64,000 nt of DNA from Afipia felis ATCC 53690 (GCF_000314735.2 NZ_KB375270.1:868001-932000); one strand, 5' to 3'. Positions 10,521 through 19,646 are shown, counted from the stretch's first letter. Notes: generated from the letters alone by a model not told the origin. Program-made: numbers and translations.

Positions 10521-11729
10521 ATGAAAACGCCATCCGATCCCCAAAATCCCTCCGCTCCTTCGGCCCGTCACGGCATCGCCACGACGCTTGTGACCGCAGG
10601 GCGTAACACCGAGGCGCAGCACGGATTCATCAATCCGCCCGTGGTGCGCGGCTCCACCGTGCTCTATCCGAGCGCCGAAGATCTGCATGCGCACCGCGGA
10701 GAATTCCAGTACGGCCGCCACGGTACCCCGACCACCAAAGCGCTGCAGCAAGCCTTGAAGGCGCTCGAAGGCGACAACTGTGCTGGCGTAGGCCTTGCCC
10801 CATCTGGCGTCGCCGCGATTACGACCGCCCTCCTCGCGGTCCTGAAATCCGGCGATCACCTGTTGGTGACCGACAACGCCTACCGTCCGACGCGCGGCTT
10901 TTGTGACGGCATGCTGGCGCGCTACGGCGTCGAGACCACGTACTTCGATCCCCTGATCGGCGGCGGCATCGCCAAGCTGTTCAAGCCGAACACCCGCGCG
11001 GTACTTGTCGAGGCGCCGGGGTCGCAGTCCTTCGAGATGAGCGACATTCCTGCCATCGCAGCCGTCGCCCACGACAGGGGTGCGCTGGTGATCGACGACA
11101 ATACCTGGGCGACGCCGCTCTATCATCGCTCGCTCGATCAGGGCGTCGATATCAGCATTCAGGCCGCGACCAAATATATCGGCGGCCACTCCGACATCAT
11201 GTTCGGCACCATCGCGGCCAACGCCAAGACATGGCCCGCGGTGAGGAACGCGATCAACCTCCTCGGCGTTTGCTGCGGACCGGACGACGTATTTCTCGCC
11301 TTGCGCGGCCTGCGCACGCTCAAGGTGCGGCTCGCGCATCATCAGGCATCGGCGATTGAGATGGCGCGCTGGTTCGAGGCGCGTCCCGAAGTCGCGCGCG
11401 TGCTCTATCCGGCGCTCGAAAGCGATCCAGGCCATGCGATCTGGAAGCGGGACTTCACCGGCGCGAGCGGACTGTTCGGCATCGTACTGAAGCCCGCGCC
11501 GCAAAAAGCAGTCGATGCGATGCTCGACACGCTGACGCTGTTCGGCATGGGCTATTCGTGGGGCGGCTTCGAGAGTCTCGTCATTCCGTTCGACTGCAGC
11601 GAATATCGCACGGCGACGACATGGGCGCCCGGCGGTCCCACACTGCGTCTGCATATCGGGCTGGAGAACCTCGACGACCTCAAGGCCGATCTGGAAAATG
11701 GATTCGCTGCCTTCAACGCCGCGAAGTAA
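10521..11729 (+). CDS. metC: Cystathionine beta-lyase (PLP enzyme)
   Basis: Cleaves cystathionine to homocysteine, pyruvate and ammonia on the methionine pathway. The 402-residue form starting at ATG 10521 is preferred over a TTG at 10476. The PLP lysine is Lys218 in the motif AATKYIGGHSDIMFG. Other Cys/Met-metabolism family features include YGRHGTPTTKALQQAL and IDDNTWATPLYHRSLD. Divergent from aapJ and convergent with the LABN gene, whose stop lies three bases away with no terminator visible between them. Confidence 0.92.
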   Translation: MKTPSDPQNPSAPSARHGIATTLVTAGRNTEAQHGFINPPVVRGSTVLYPSAEDLHAHRGEFQYGRHGTPTTKALQQALKALEGDNCAGVGLAPSGVAAITTALLAVLKSGDHLLVTDNAYRPTRGFCDGMLARYGVETTYFDPLIGGGIAKLFKPNTRAVLVEAPGSQSFEMSDIPAIAAVAHDRGALVIDDNTWATPLYHRSLDQGVDISIQAATKYIGGHSDIMFGTIAANAKTWPAVRNAINLLGVCCGPDDVFLALRGLRTLKVRLAHHQASAIEMARWFEARPEVARVLYPALESDPGHAIWKRDFTGASGLFGIVLKPAPQKAVDAMLDTLTLFGMGYSWGGFESLVIPFDCSEYRTATTWAPGGPTLRLHIGLENLDDLKADLENGFAAFNAAK

Positions 11730-11732
11730 CGC

Positions 11733-12071
11733 TCAGTTTTCCAGCGTCTTCGATCCGCGCCCGTGGTTCTTGATAATCAGCATGATGTTGCGCAGGTAGA
11801 TCACAGTCGCGAGCGCCTGCCCCAGAATGATGATCGGCTCGCGCTTGGCGATGCCGTAGATGAGCGTCATCACGCCGCCACCCATCGAAAAGAACCAGAA
11901 CGCCATCGGCACCACGCTCTGTCCGGCGCGTTCGCTGGAAATCCATTGCACCAGGAAGCGCGCAGTGAAGAACAACTGCGCCACGAGACCGAACGCCAGC
12001 CAGAAATCGAACTTGGCGACGAAGACATCGTAAATGTAATCGTGAAACGCTTGACCGAACTGGATCAGCAT
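11733..12071 (-). CDS. Lipid A biosynthesis N-terminal (LABN) domain membrane protein
   Basis: A 112-residue inner-membrane protein with three or four hydrophobic segments and the LABN family core AQLFFTARFLVQWISSER and GGGVMTLIYGIAKREPII. LABN domains occur alone or fused to lipid A enzymes; the biochemical role of the single-domain form is not settled. The ATG at 12071 shares one base with the stop of the GT2 gene (TGATG), which fixes the start and shows coupling. The neighbouring GT2, PAP2 and GT39 genes point to prenyl-phosphate-sugar or lipid A modification. Confidence 0.85.
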   Translation of the reverse strand: MLIQFGQAFHDYIYDVFVAKFDFWLAFGLVAQLFFTARFLVQWISSERAGQSVVPMAFWFFSMGGGVMTLIYGIAKREPIIILGQALATVIYLRNIMLIIKNHGRGSKTLEN

Positions 12072-12835
12072 CAACGCACCTCGGTCGCGACCGGCTTCGA
12101 CTTCTTGCGGCGGATCAGCCACCAGACGCCAGCAAGATCCATCAATCCCACCCACAACCGGTCGAAGAAGCCGTAGTTCGATACGCCAGAACGGCGCGGA
12201 CGATCGATCACATCCACGTAAACGATCTCGAATCCCTCGCGCCGGACCAGCGCTGGCAGGAAGCGGTGCAGACCGTCGAAGTAAGGCAGAGCCAAAAACA
12301 CCTCGCGACGGAAACCCTTCAGTCCGCAGCCGGTGTCGCGCGTTCCATCCTTGAGGATTGCATTACGCACGGCATTGGCGATGCGCGACTGCCACTTCTT
12401 GAACGCCGTATCCTGTCGTCCAACCCGCTGTCCCGCAGCGAGGCCAACGCGTCCCTCGCCCTGCTCAATCGCAAGAATCAGCGCCGGAAGGAACGCGGGA
12501 TTATTCTGTCCATCGCCATCCAGCGTCACCACGATGCCGCCGCGTGCCGCGCGCACGCCGGTGCGCACGGCGGCCGACTGGCCGGCGGATTTCTCATGAC
12601 GGATCTGGCGCAGGTTGCTCTGCGTCTTCATGCGTTCCAGCAAGCGCTCACCGGTCGCATCCGACGAGCCGTCGTTGACGTAGATGATTTCGTAAGACCA
12701 CTGCTTGCCGAGCGCCGTACTGATCTCGTCGATCAACGGCCCGATATTGTTTTCCTCGTTGCGAACGGGAACGACGACGGACACCGTCGGTTCGACGTTG
12801 CTCATGGGAGGCGATGTTTCGATCATTTGGTCCAT
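12071..12835 (-). CDS. Glycosyltransferase family 2 (DPM1/ArnC-like prenyl-phosphate sugar synthase)
   Basis: A cytoplasm-facing enzyme of about 254 residues that is expected to load a sugar from a nucleotide donor onto a prenyl phosphate. It begins VSVVVPVRNEENNIGPLIDE, has the GT2 metal motif VTLDGDGQNNP and the downstream RDTGCGLKGFRREVF. There are no strong C-terminal membrane helices, so it is of the short DPM1/RgtE-like type rather than the GtrB type. The start at 12835 has no strong ribosome site; 12826 or 12805 are alternatives. It is coupled to the LABN gene. Confidence 0.85.
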   Translation of the reverse strand: MDQMIETSPPMSNVEPTVSVVVPVRNEENNIGPLIDEISTALGKQWSYEIIYVNDGSSDATGERLLERMKTQSNLRQIRHEKSAGQSAAVRTGVRAARGGIVVTLDGDGQNNPAFLPALILAIEQGEGRVGLAAGQRVGRQDTAFKKWQSRIANAVRNAILKDGTRDTGCGLKGFRREVFLALPYFDGLHRFLPALVRREGFEIVYVDVIDRPRRSGVSNYGFFDRLWVGLMDLAGVWWLIRRKKSKPVATEVR

Positions 12836-12923
12836 CGATCTGTGGTCTGACGCTGGGCTTGGCAGGCAGCCCAATGCGTCCCCGGCGCCTTTTATGGGGC
12901 GTTCCGCCAGCGGGCAACCCCTT

Positions 12924-13706
12924 TCAGTCGCCTGCGGAACTGCCCCGCGCCACCCTGATGGCTCCATCCGGGGCAATCGTGAAAATCAGGTGGCGCGCCG
13001 CGAACCAGTAACGTACCGCCATTGCGCCGAGAATGCCGACCAGCGCCCCGGCCAGCACATCGCTCGGATGATGCGCAAGCAGGATCAGTCGGGTCATCGC
13101 AATGACGGCCGCATAGGCCCAGATCGCGATCCGCCATCTCGGGGCAAGCGACGCTAGCGCGAAGGCGAGCGCGAAGGCTGTGATCGCGTGACCGGAAGGA
13201 AAACTCGCATAGGCCTCGGTCCAGGCGAAATGAGAATAATGGAACGCATCCGCCGCGCCGCCAACGAACGGACGTCCTCGTCCGATGACGCCTTTCAGAA
13301 TTTCTCCGGCTTCGACCGGGATCAGAACCGCGAGAAAGAGGAAGCCCAGCCGGCGGGACAGATCGATCATCCGCGTCCGGACCGTATCCGTCGCGAAGGA
13401 GCTCGACAGGAATACGAGCAAAGTGCAGAGGCCGAGCGCCCCCAGCACGTAAATCGATTTGCCGAAATCGGTCATGATCCGGAACGGCCAGAGCGAAGCC
13501 GTTCCGCGCGGCGGCATCATGCGAATTTCCGGCGCATCGACGAGATACATCAGCGCGACGATGGCAACGCCGCCGAGCGTTACCGCCCAGAGCCAGTGAC
13601 GCGCAAGCCTGCGCCGCGCATCGAAGCGGCGCGAGTGCGCGGGCGGCCCGCACAGCCGGGCGGCGCCCTGCCGGGCCAGCATCAAGGTTTGCGAAAGCGC
13701 ACTCAT
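12924..13706 (-). CDS. PAP2-family membrane phosphatase
   Basis: Multi-pass lipid phosphatase of 260 residues. All three PAP2 catalytic motifs are visible: KGVIGRGRP (Kx6RP), ASFPSGHAI (PSGH with the proton-shuttle His) and RLILLAHHPSD (Rx5Hx3D). Five or six hydrophobic segments surround them. Members dephosphorylate lipid A (LpxE), undecaprenyl diphosphate or phosphatidylglycerol phosphate. The location between a prenyl-sugar synthase and an ArnT-like transferase favours lipid A or prenyl-phosphate recycling, which is inference. Confidence 0.88.
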   Translation of the reverse strand: MSALSQTLMLARQGAARLCGPPAHSRRFDARRRLARHWLWAVTLGGVAIVALMYLVDAPEIRMMPPRGTASLWPFRIMTDFGKSIYVLGALGLCTLLVFLSSSFATDTVRTRMIDLSRRLGFLFLAVLIPVEAGEILKGVIGRGRPFVGGAADAFHYSHFAWTEAYASFPSGHAITAFALAFALASLAPRWRIAIWAYAAVIAMTRLILLAHHPSDVLAGALVGILGAMAVRYWFAARHLIFTIAPDGAIRVARGSSAGD

Positions 13707-13730
13707 GCGGGATGACGTGGCTCAGCCACG

Positions 13731-15473
13731 TCACTCATCATCAATGTCCGACCTGAACACTGCAACCGAGACCTCACGGCCTTGCGAAATGTTGTAGCCC
13801 TCGATGCGGGTGACGATGGCATAGCGCAGCCCTATCGCATCGGCACGTTGTGCGAAGGCTTTCTCTTCGCGCCATTCCACCAATGCGAAGCGGCAGCTTC
13901 CCTGCTGCAGGAAGTCGGCAGCGCCCGAGCCGTTGGTGAGCAAGGTGCGTGTACCGACCATGAAGACGAGGCTTGGCTCCTGATAACCAGCCGCCGCCGC
14001 CAACGGCCCCTTGCATTCGACGCTGCGCAACGCCTTCGCGATTTGCACGCTCGGAAACAACGGGGTCAGCGCGGGCAGCACGACGCCGAACACGCAGACG
14101 CTCAGCGCAAGCGACGAAACCACGGAGTTGAGCACCGAGCGTTCCGCATGGGCGTCGTCGTACATCCACCATGCAAACAGCCCGAACACCATGGCGGCGG
14201 CTGCAAACGGCCACGCAGCGAACACCGGCTGCTTTAGCACCGAAATGCCGAGCACAATGGCCGCGACCGAGACAATCGCCGGAAACACGAACCACCATGC
14301 CGCGCCGCGCACGATCCAGGCCGACCGCGACAGTGCATGGCTTTGCAACGCACCAACGATCAGGATGGCGATCGCCGGATACATCGGCAGCACATAGTGC
14401 GGCAACTTGGTGATGATGAGTTCGAACACGATCCAGGACGGCACCAGCCATGCCAGCAGGAACTGCGCGCCGGGTTCACGCCGCGCACGCCAGACCGCAG
14501 GCGCAGCGACACCCGCGAGCGTCGAGGCTGGCCAGAACGTCACCCAGAACAGAACGAAGTAAAGTCCGGGCGGCGCGCCGTGCGATTCCTGGGCCGATGC
14601 GACCTTGCCCAGCATATCGCCGCCGACCGAGTTGACGAAAAAGCTGTCGCCCGACTTCAAATAGATCGCGATGAACCACGGCAGGATCAGCACCAGCATC
14701 CAGATCACGCCGGGCACTGGACGTAGCCGCCGCAGCCATTGCACCGAACGGTCGAGAAAGCCGAGCGCCACGATGGTCAGGCCCGCAATCAGAAAAATTA
14801 GCGGACCTTTGACCAGTACGCTCGCGGCCATTGCCGTCCAGAAGATCGCAGGCAGCGCCCAGGCGTCGCGCGCGAACGCTTCCCCGCGCTGCCAGGAGAG
14901 GTAGACGCGGGCAAGCGCGCCCATCACCGTCGTCGTCGTCAGCAGCAGCACCGCATCGGTCGTCGCAAGCCGTGCTTCGATGCCAAGCAGCACCGAACTG
15001 CACATGATGAGGCCCGCGAGCACCGCGCCGCGCCGCGTCACGAAGGCAAGAGCAGTCCAGTAGGTCAGAAGCACCGCGCCAATCGCGCCGAACAGGGACG
15101 GCACGCGATACAGCCAGATCCGGATTTCAGGCCGCGCCAAGCCGAGCTTGCCGGCAGTTTTCACCACCGTGGCCTGCAGCCAGTAAATGCCGACCGGCTT
15201 CTTGTACCGGACCTCTTCCTGGAAGCGGATGTCGACCGGATCGCCGGTTTCCACCATCTGCTTGGAGGCCTGCGCGAAGCGGGCCTCGTCGCGATCGATC
15301 GGCCCGATATTGAACAGGCCGGGCAGAAAAAACAGAAATCCGCAGACGATGAGGAGCGCCACCGCGCGGATGTGGCTCGTCGATACTGCGTCGAGCAAAC
15401 GCGTGAGTCCCCGGCCCTCGACTTCCGAAGCCGGAGGCCGGCCAAATCCGCGGCGCTGCACCATATCGATCAT
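13731..15473 (-). CDS. ArnT-like glycosyltransferase (GT39 family)
   Basis: An integral membrane GT-C enzyme (about 580 residues) that transfers a sugar from a prenyl-phosphate carrier to lipid A or a related acceptor on the periplasmic side. The first periplasmic loop has the catalytic acidic motif GPIDRDEARFAQASKQM, followed by about 11 hydrophobic segments and a soluble C-terminal domain. ATG 15473 is preferred to an upstream GTG at 15497, without a strong ribosome site for either. Together with GT2, LABN and PAP2 it forms a modification set resembling rhizobial galacturonic acid or mannose addition to lipid A; the sugar is not determinable here. Confidence 0.87.
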   Translation of the reverse strand: MIDMVQRRGFGRPPASEVEGRGLTRLLDAVSTSHIRAVALLIVCGFLFFLPGLFNIGPIDRDEARFAQASKQMVETGDPVDIRFQEEVRYKKPVGIYWLQATVVKTAGKLGLARPEIRIWLYRVPSLFGAIGAVLLTYWTALAFVTRRGAVLAGLIMCSSVLLGIEARLATTDAVLLLTTTTVMGALARVYLSWQRGEAFARDAWALPAIFWTAMAASVLVKGPLIFLIAGLTIVALGFLDRSVQWLRRLRPVPGVIWMLVLILPWFIAIYLKSGDSFFVNSVGGDMLGKVASAQESHGAPPGLYFVLFWVTFWPASTLAGVAAPAVWRARREPGAQFLLAWLVPSWIVFELIITKLPHYVLPMYPAIAILIVGALQSHALSRSAWIVRGAAWWFVFPAIVSVAAIVLGISVLKQPVFAAWPFAAAAMVFGLFAWWMYDDAHAERSVLNSVVSSLALSVCVFGVVLPALTPLFPSVQIAKALRSVECKGPLAAAAGYQEPSLVFMVGTRTLLTNGSGAADFLQQGSCRFALVEWREEKAFAQRADAIGLRYAIVTRIEGYNISQGREVSVAVFRSDIDDE

Positions 15474-15753
15474 GAGTTTCGCATACGATGAAACCACTTA
15501 GCCGACAATCGGCCGGGCCGAGCGGCGTTGCACAAATGCCGCAAGTGTTGCCCTACGGTCCCCATTGGGTGGCTTTTGAAGGGTTTGATTGCCCTGTTCC
15601 GCAGCAGCCACATCGGGGCGCGGTATCGTTATCCGGCGATCTGGCCGCACCAGCGAACGCCAGCAACACAGACATTCGATTAAAGTTTTAGAAGAGGATC
15701 AGCGAATTCAAACTTCAAACTGAAATAACGGAGTTTTTCGTTTCAAACACCAA

Positions 15754-15830
15754 TGGCGATCCCGGCAGGATTCGAACCTGCAACCCGCGGAGTAGAAATC
15801 CGCTACTCTATCCAGTTGAGCTACGGGACC
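15754..15830 (-). tRNA. tRNA-Arg (anticodon UCU)
   Basis: The minus strand folds as a full cloverleaf of 77 bases. The acceptor arms GGTCCCG and CGGGATC pair, the anticodon loop TTTCTAC sits on the stem GCGGA/TCCGC, the T loop is GGTTCGAATCC, and CCA is encoded. Anticodon TCT reads AGA, a rare codon in such high-GC genomes. Confidence 0.97.
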
Positions 15831-15976
15831 GTGCTCGTTTCATATCACCCGAGGGCTGAACCGCCAGTAACCAGCGCCCTGCTTTGAACGATTTTTTGCT
15901 GGGCTACGGAGCCAGCCCGACTCCCATCTCGGTCGGCTTCGCCCGTCAACTCCGGGACCGCTCAGCGCCCAATGCT

Positions 15977-16252
15977 TCAGCGCCAGGTCCGCTTCAGACC
16001 GATCCTGCGGAAACGGACACCCGTACCATCCGGCAGACGCGTCGCTTCATATCCACCGTCGCGAATGGCGTTGCGCTGCGGCATCGCATCCTGCGGATTG
16101 CGCTCCTTCTCCCACCAGCGCGCACGCTGCGAACTGCGCGACAGGGAAAAGCCGAGAATAGCCTCGATTTCCTCGAAAGACAGAACCAGTTCGGTCTCCG
16201 TGCGTGCCTTCAGGTAATCGCGCAGCGCATCATATTTGTCGGCCTGTATCAC
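15977..16252 (-). CDS. Small conserved-looking protein of unknown function (KYDxL...W domain)
   Basis: The frame codes 91 residues from a GTG at 16252 with GGAAG upstream; a longer frame to 16420 has a Trp/Arg-rich N-terminus that looks non-coding. The core is DKYDALRDYLKART, then VLSFEEIEAILGFSLSRSS, ARWWEKERNPQ and a basic end with GVRFRRIG. This resembles a small domain found alone or at the ends of larger bacterial proteins and annotated as of unknown function. No catalytic motif is apparent. It stands alone between a tRNA and the TRAP transporter genes. Confidence 0.6.
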   Translation of the reverse strand: MIQADKYDALRDYLKARTETELVLSFEEIEAILGFSLSRSSQRARWWEKERNPQDAMPQRNAIRDGGYEATRLPDGTGVRFRRIGLKRTWR

Positions 16253-16461
16253 ATCGCTTCCGTTGTTCGAGTCTCGTTCGCGCGTTTCGCGTGCAGGGAG
16301 CGCCCGCTTTGGTGCGCTGCCGCGAACATATCGTGCGTTTGCGCAATGCCAACCCCAAGAACCATACCAATGGCTGAATCGAAAGAGCTTCGCGTCGCGC
16401 GCCTTCCTGCTAGACTGCATGCAAAATAAGAAAATAGGTTCGACAGCCCAGGGAGAGAGAC

Positions 16462-16572
16462 ATGCTTACACGCCATATTCTGGCGTCAGCGACATCCGTG
16501 ACCGGATGTGCCGCACCGAACGTGCTTCATCATGGGCACCGAATTTTCGCGGATTTGCTCCAGCACGATTAA
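16462..16572 (+). CDS. Possible 36-codon small ORF upstream of the TRAP operon
   Basis: In the 410-base gap between 16253 and 16662 the only item with a good ribosome site (GGGAGAGAG, six bases before ATG) is this 36-codon frame starting MLTRHILASATSVTG. It has one Cys and no recognisable family. It may be a truncated signal-peptide remnant or chance. The rest of the gap is the presumed promoter region of the TRAP genes, with no operator recognised. Confidence 0.2.
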   Translation: MLTRHILASATSVTGCAAPNVLHHGHRIFADLLQHD

Positions 16573-16662
16573 GCCTGTGGCTGCCCAACCTTGTCTTTGA
16601 CAAGTGGAACGGGCTGACGTTCCATGACGCCATAAAAATACAAACATACCAGGGAGGAATGT

Positions 16663-17652
16663 ATGAAGTTCTACGCGATTCTCGCGGGCGCGGCCGCTAT
16701 TGCGATTTCCGGTGCCTGTCATGCCGAAACCGTCCTGAAAGCCTCGCACCAGTTTCCCGGCGGTAAGGGCGACGTGCGCGACGACATGGTTCAGCTCGTC
16801 GCGAAGGAAGCGAAGGACGCCAATATCGGCCTCTCCATCCAGGTCTATCCGGGTGCCTCGCTGTTCAAGCCGAACGACCAGTGGAACGCGACGGCGAACG
16901 GCCAGCTCGACATCACCCTGCTCCCGCTCGACTACGCGAGCGGCAAGGCGCCGGTGTTCTCGGCGACCCTGATGCCGGGTCTGATCCGCAACCAGGATCG
17001 CGCGAAGCGCATCAACGACTCTCAATTCATGAAGGACATGCGCGCCGAGATCGAGAAGCGCGGCGTCATCGTGCTCTCGGACGCCTGGTTCGCGGGTGGC
17101 CTCGCTTCCAAGGGCGGCTGCATCCTGAAACCGTCGGAAATGAAGGGCCGCAAGATTCGCGCGGCAGGTCCAACCTTCGCTGCGATGTGGCAGGCCGCGG
17201 GCGCGAGCATCGTTTCGCCGCCCTCGAACGAAATCTACAACGCCTTCCAGACCGGCGTCATCGACGGCACCGACACCAGCCTCTCGACCTTCGCCTCGAT
17301 GCGGCTCTACGAGCAGGCCGACTGCCTGACCGAACCAGGCAAGAACGCGCTGTGGTTCATGTACCAGCCGATGCTGATGTCCAAGAAGAGCTTCAACAAG
17401 CTCACCAAGGAACAGCAGGCCGTATTGCTGAAAGCCGGCAAGGACGCACAGAAGCTCTTTGAAGACCGCGCGGACAAGATCAACGACGACGCCGTCAAGG
17501 CCTTCAAGGATCACAACGCGAAGGTCGTGACCCTTGACGACGCCGACTATCAGGCGTGGCTCGATATTGCGAAGAAAACCTCGTGGGCCGAATTCGCGAA
17601 GCAGGTCCCGAACGGCCAGAAGTTGATCGACGAAGCACTCGCCGTAAAATAA
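16663..17652 (+). CDS. TRAP transporter solute-binding protein (DctP family)
   Basis: Periplasmic substrate-capture protein of a tripartite ATP-independent transporter, 329 residues. A strong GGGAGG lies upstream of ATG. The signal peptide MKFYAILAGAAAIAISGACHA is followed by the typical TVLKASHQFPGG strand. The family region MKGRKIRAAG carries the Arg that binds substrate carboxylate in DctP proteins. The substrate is probably an organic acid; identity is not determinable. Downstream lie the two membrane subunits, separated by a hairpin terminator. Confidence 0.93.
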   Translation: MKFYAILAGAAAIAISGACHAETVLKASHQFPGGKGDVRDDMVQLVAKEAKDANIGLSIQVYPGASLFKPNDQWNATANGQLDITLLPLDYASGKAPVFSATLMPGLIRNQDRAKRINDSQFMKDMRAEIEKRGVIVLSDAWFAGGLASKGGCILKPSEMKGRKIRAAGPTFAAMWQAAGASIVSPPSNEIYNAFQTGVIDGTDTSLSTFASMRLYEQADCLTEPGKNALWFMYQPMLMSKKSFNKLTKEQQAVLLKAGKDAQKLFEDRADKINDDAVKAFKDHNAKVVTLDDADYQAWLDIAKKTSWAEFAKQVPNGQKLIDEALAVK

Positions 17653-17663
17653 ATCCGTGACCG

Positions 17664-17694
17664 GCGGCCGGCGGTTTCTCCGCCGGCCGCTTTT
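17664..17694 (+). terminator. Intra-operon terminator or attenuator after the TRAP binding protein
   Basis: A perfect 11-bp GC stem (GCGGCCGGCGG and its complement) with loop TTTCT is followed by TTTT. It lies between the binding-protein gene and the small permease gene, so it probably gives partial termination or stabilises the upstream message. Confidence 0.85.
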
Positions 17695-17726
17695 CCATCT
17701 CCTCCTCCATTAACAACGGTCTGCTT

Positions 17727-18293
17727 ATGGACATTTTCATTCGCGCGGTGACATTTCTGTCGCGCGTCACCGGCGTGATCGCGGCATTGATGATCGCGGC
17801 GGCCGTGCTCATCATCTGCGACATGGTGATCGAGCGCTATATCTTCAATCTTACGACCATCTGGCAGATCGACGCGGTCACCTACTGCATCGTCGCTGCG
17901 ACCTTCGTCGGCAGCCCGTATGTGTTGATGACCCGCGGACATGTGAACGTGGACATCCTGCCGCTGCATGTCGGTCCGAAAAAGCGCTTCTGGCTCGCTT
18001 TGTTCACGAGCCTCGTCGCATTCGGCTTCTGCGCTGTGATCTTCGTGCTGTGCACGTCCTACTGGTACGACGCCTATAGCGAAGGCTGGTTTTCGAACAC
18101 GGTCTGGCGCGCACGTCTCTGGATTCCATACCTTTCGATGCCGATCGGCCTCGGACTCCTGACGCTCCAATACGTCGCCGAAATCCTCGCGCTCATCACC
18201 GGCCGTACACCGCCCTTCGGCATCGATCCGAAAGCAGACGTGGAAGACGTTGCCCGCGAGCAAGCCAAGGAAGCACTGGAGGGGGCATCGTGA
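17727..18293 (+). CDS. TRAP transporter small permease (DctQ family)
   Basis: A 188-residue inner-membrane protein with four hydrophobic helices, the usual DctQ architecture, containing VITYCIVAATFVGSPYVLM-like helix 2 and a conserved WIPYLSMPIGLGLL segment near the end. It supports the large permease in sodium- or proton-driven uptake. Its stop overlaps the GTG start of the large permease by four bases (GTGA). There is no strong ribosome site before its ATG. Confidence 0.9.
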   Translation: MDIFIRAVTFLSRVTGVIAALMIAAAVLIICDMVIERYIFNLTTIWQIDAVTYCIVAATFVGSPYVLMTRGHVNVDILPLHVGPKKRFWLALFTSLVAFGFCAVIFVLCTSYWYDAYSEGWFSNTVWRARLWIPYLSMPIGLGLLTLQYVAEILALITGRTPPFGIDPKADVEDVAREQAKEALEGAS

Positions 18294-19609
18294 GTCCGGC
18301 ATTACAGGGCGGGATCGTTCTCGTCGTCACTCTCCTCATGCTCGTTTCGGGCATCCCGGTCGCATTCGGACTGGGCGCGATCGCCCTCACCTTCCTGGTG
18401 ACCTTCCAGGGTTTCGATGCGCTCCATGTCGTCGCCGAGACCTACTGGTCCGGCCTCGACGAATTCACTCTCGTCGCGATCCCGATGTTCGTGATGATGG
18501 GAGCCGCGATCGGCTCCTCGCCCGCAGGTAAGGATCTTTATGAGGCACTCGACCGCTGGCTTTATCGTTTGCCGGGCGGGCTCGTCGTCTCCAACCTTGG
18601 GGCTTGCGCGATCTTCGCCGCGCTCACCGGCTCGTCGCCCGCCTGTTGCGCGGCAATCGGCAAAATGGGCATCCCGGAAATGCGCAAGCGCGGTTATCCG
18701 GACGAAGTCGCGACCGGGTCGATCTGCGCGGGTGGCACGCTCGGCATTCTGATCCCGCCTTCGGTCACGTTCATTCTGTACGGGATCGCGACGGAAACCT
18801 CGATCGGTCGCCTGTTCATCGCCGGTATCGTTCCGGGCCTGATGCTGACCGGATTCTTCATGATCTGGACAGTGTTTGCGATCTCGCGCAGCGGCTTCAA
18901 ATCGCATGCCGAGGGCTTCCGCTATTCGTGGAAGGAAAAGTTTGAATCCGTCCCGAAGATCGCGCCGTTCCTCCTCATCATCGCGGGCGTGATGTACGCG
19001 CTCTATGGCGGCATCGCGACTCCGTCGGAAGCTGCGGGCGTGGGCGCAGCCCTCTGCCTCATCCTCGCGATCGGCATCTATCGGCTGTGGTCGCCCGCAC
19101 AGATCTGGCACATCCTGCGCGACACGATGCGCGAATCTGTGATGATCCTTACGATCATCGCGGCGGCCGTTCTGTTCGGCTACATGCTGACGTCGCTGTA
19201 TCTCACACAGACGCTCGCGCAGGGTATCGCCGACCTGCACGTCAACAAGTGGGTGTTGATGTTCCTCATCAACATCTTCCTCCTGGTCTGCGGCTTCTTC
19301 ATTCCGCCGGCGGCGATCATCCTGATGACAAGCCCGATCCTGCTGCCGATTATCACCGCGGCCGGGTTCGATCCGATCTGGTTCGGCGTCATTCTGACGA
19401 TCAACATGGAGATCGGCTTGATCCACCCGCCGGTCGGACTCAACATCTACATCGTCAATGCGATCGCGCCGGATGTGCCGCTCGCCAAGGTGATGTGGGG
19501 CACGTTGCCTTATGTGCTCTGCATGTTCCTTGCGATCATCGTGCTTTGCTTCTTCCCGGAAATCGCCACGTGGTTGCCGGATCACCTGATGGGCCCGGCA
19601 AAGGGCTGA
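18290..19609 (+). CDS. TRAP transporter large permease (DctM family)
   Basis: A 439-residue membrane protein with about 12 hydrophobic segments, the transporting subunit. Family features include FTLVAIPMFVMMGAAIGSS, ALTGSSPACCAAIGKMG, AGGTLGILIPPSVTFILYG and the C-terminal half repeat PPAAIILMTSPILLPI and IGLIHPPVGLNIYI. The start is GTG, overlapping the DctQ stop. A strong terminator follows directly. Confidence 0.94.
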   Translation: MSPALQGGIVLVVTLLMLVSGIPVAFGLGAIALTFLVTFQGFDALHVVAETYWSGLDEFTLVAIPMFVMMGAAIGSSPAGKDLYEALDRWLYRLPGGLVVSNLGACAIFAALTGSSPACCAAIGKMGIPEMRKRGYPDEVATGSICAGGTLGILIPPSVTFILYGIATETSIGRLFIAGIVPGLMLTGFFMIWTVFAISRSGFKSHAEGFRYSWKEKFESVPKIAPFLLIIAGVMYALYGGIATPSEAAGVGAALCLILAIGIYRLWSPAQIWHILRDTMRESVMILTIIAAAVLFGYMLTSLYLTQTLAQGIADLHVNKWVLMFLINIFLLVCGFFIPPAAIILMTSPILLPIITAAGFDPIWFGVILTINMEIGLIHPPVGLNIYIVNAIAPDVPLAKVMWGTLPYVLCMFLAIIVLCFFPEIATWLPDHLMGPAKG

Positions 19610-19612
19610 AAC

Positions 19613-19646
19613 AAAAAACGGCCGGGGAAATCCCGGCCGTTTTTTC
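19613..19646. terminator. Bidirectional rho-independent terminator
   Basis: AAAAAACGGCCGGG and its complement CCCGGCCGTTTTTT enclose a short loop (GAAAT). With A and T tracts on both sides it can end the TRAP operon on the plus strand and the NDUFS4-like gene on the minus strand. Confidence 0.92.

Noticed and set aside
10509..11654. 381-codon minus-strand frame opposite metC
   Set aside because: Antisense of an intact PLP enzyme with its catalytic lysine; no independent evidence for coding.
12892..13734. 280-codon minus-strand frame overlapping the PAP2 gene
   Set aside because: Same strand but different frame from the PAP2 gene; Arg-rich without helices, while the chosen frame carries all three catalytic motifs.
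15754..15830. tRNA-Arg as an integration site for a mobile element
   Set aside because: No integrase and no repeated 3' tRNA fragment was seen in the window; the accessory region starts about 30 kb away.
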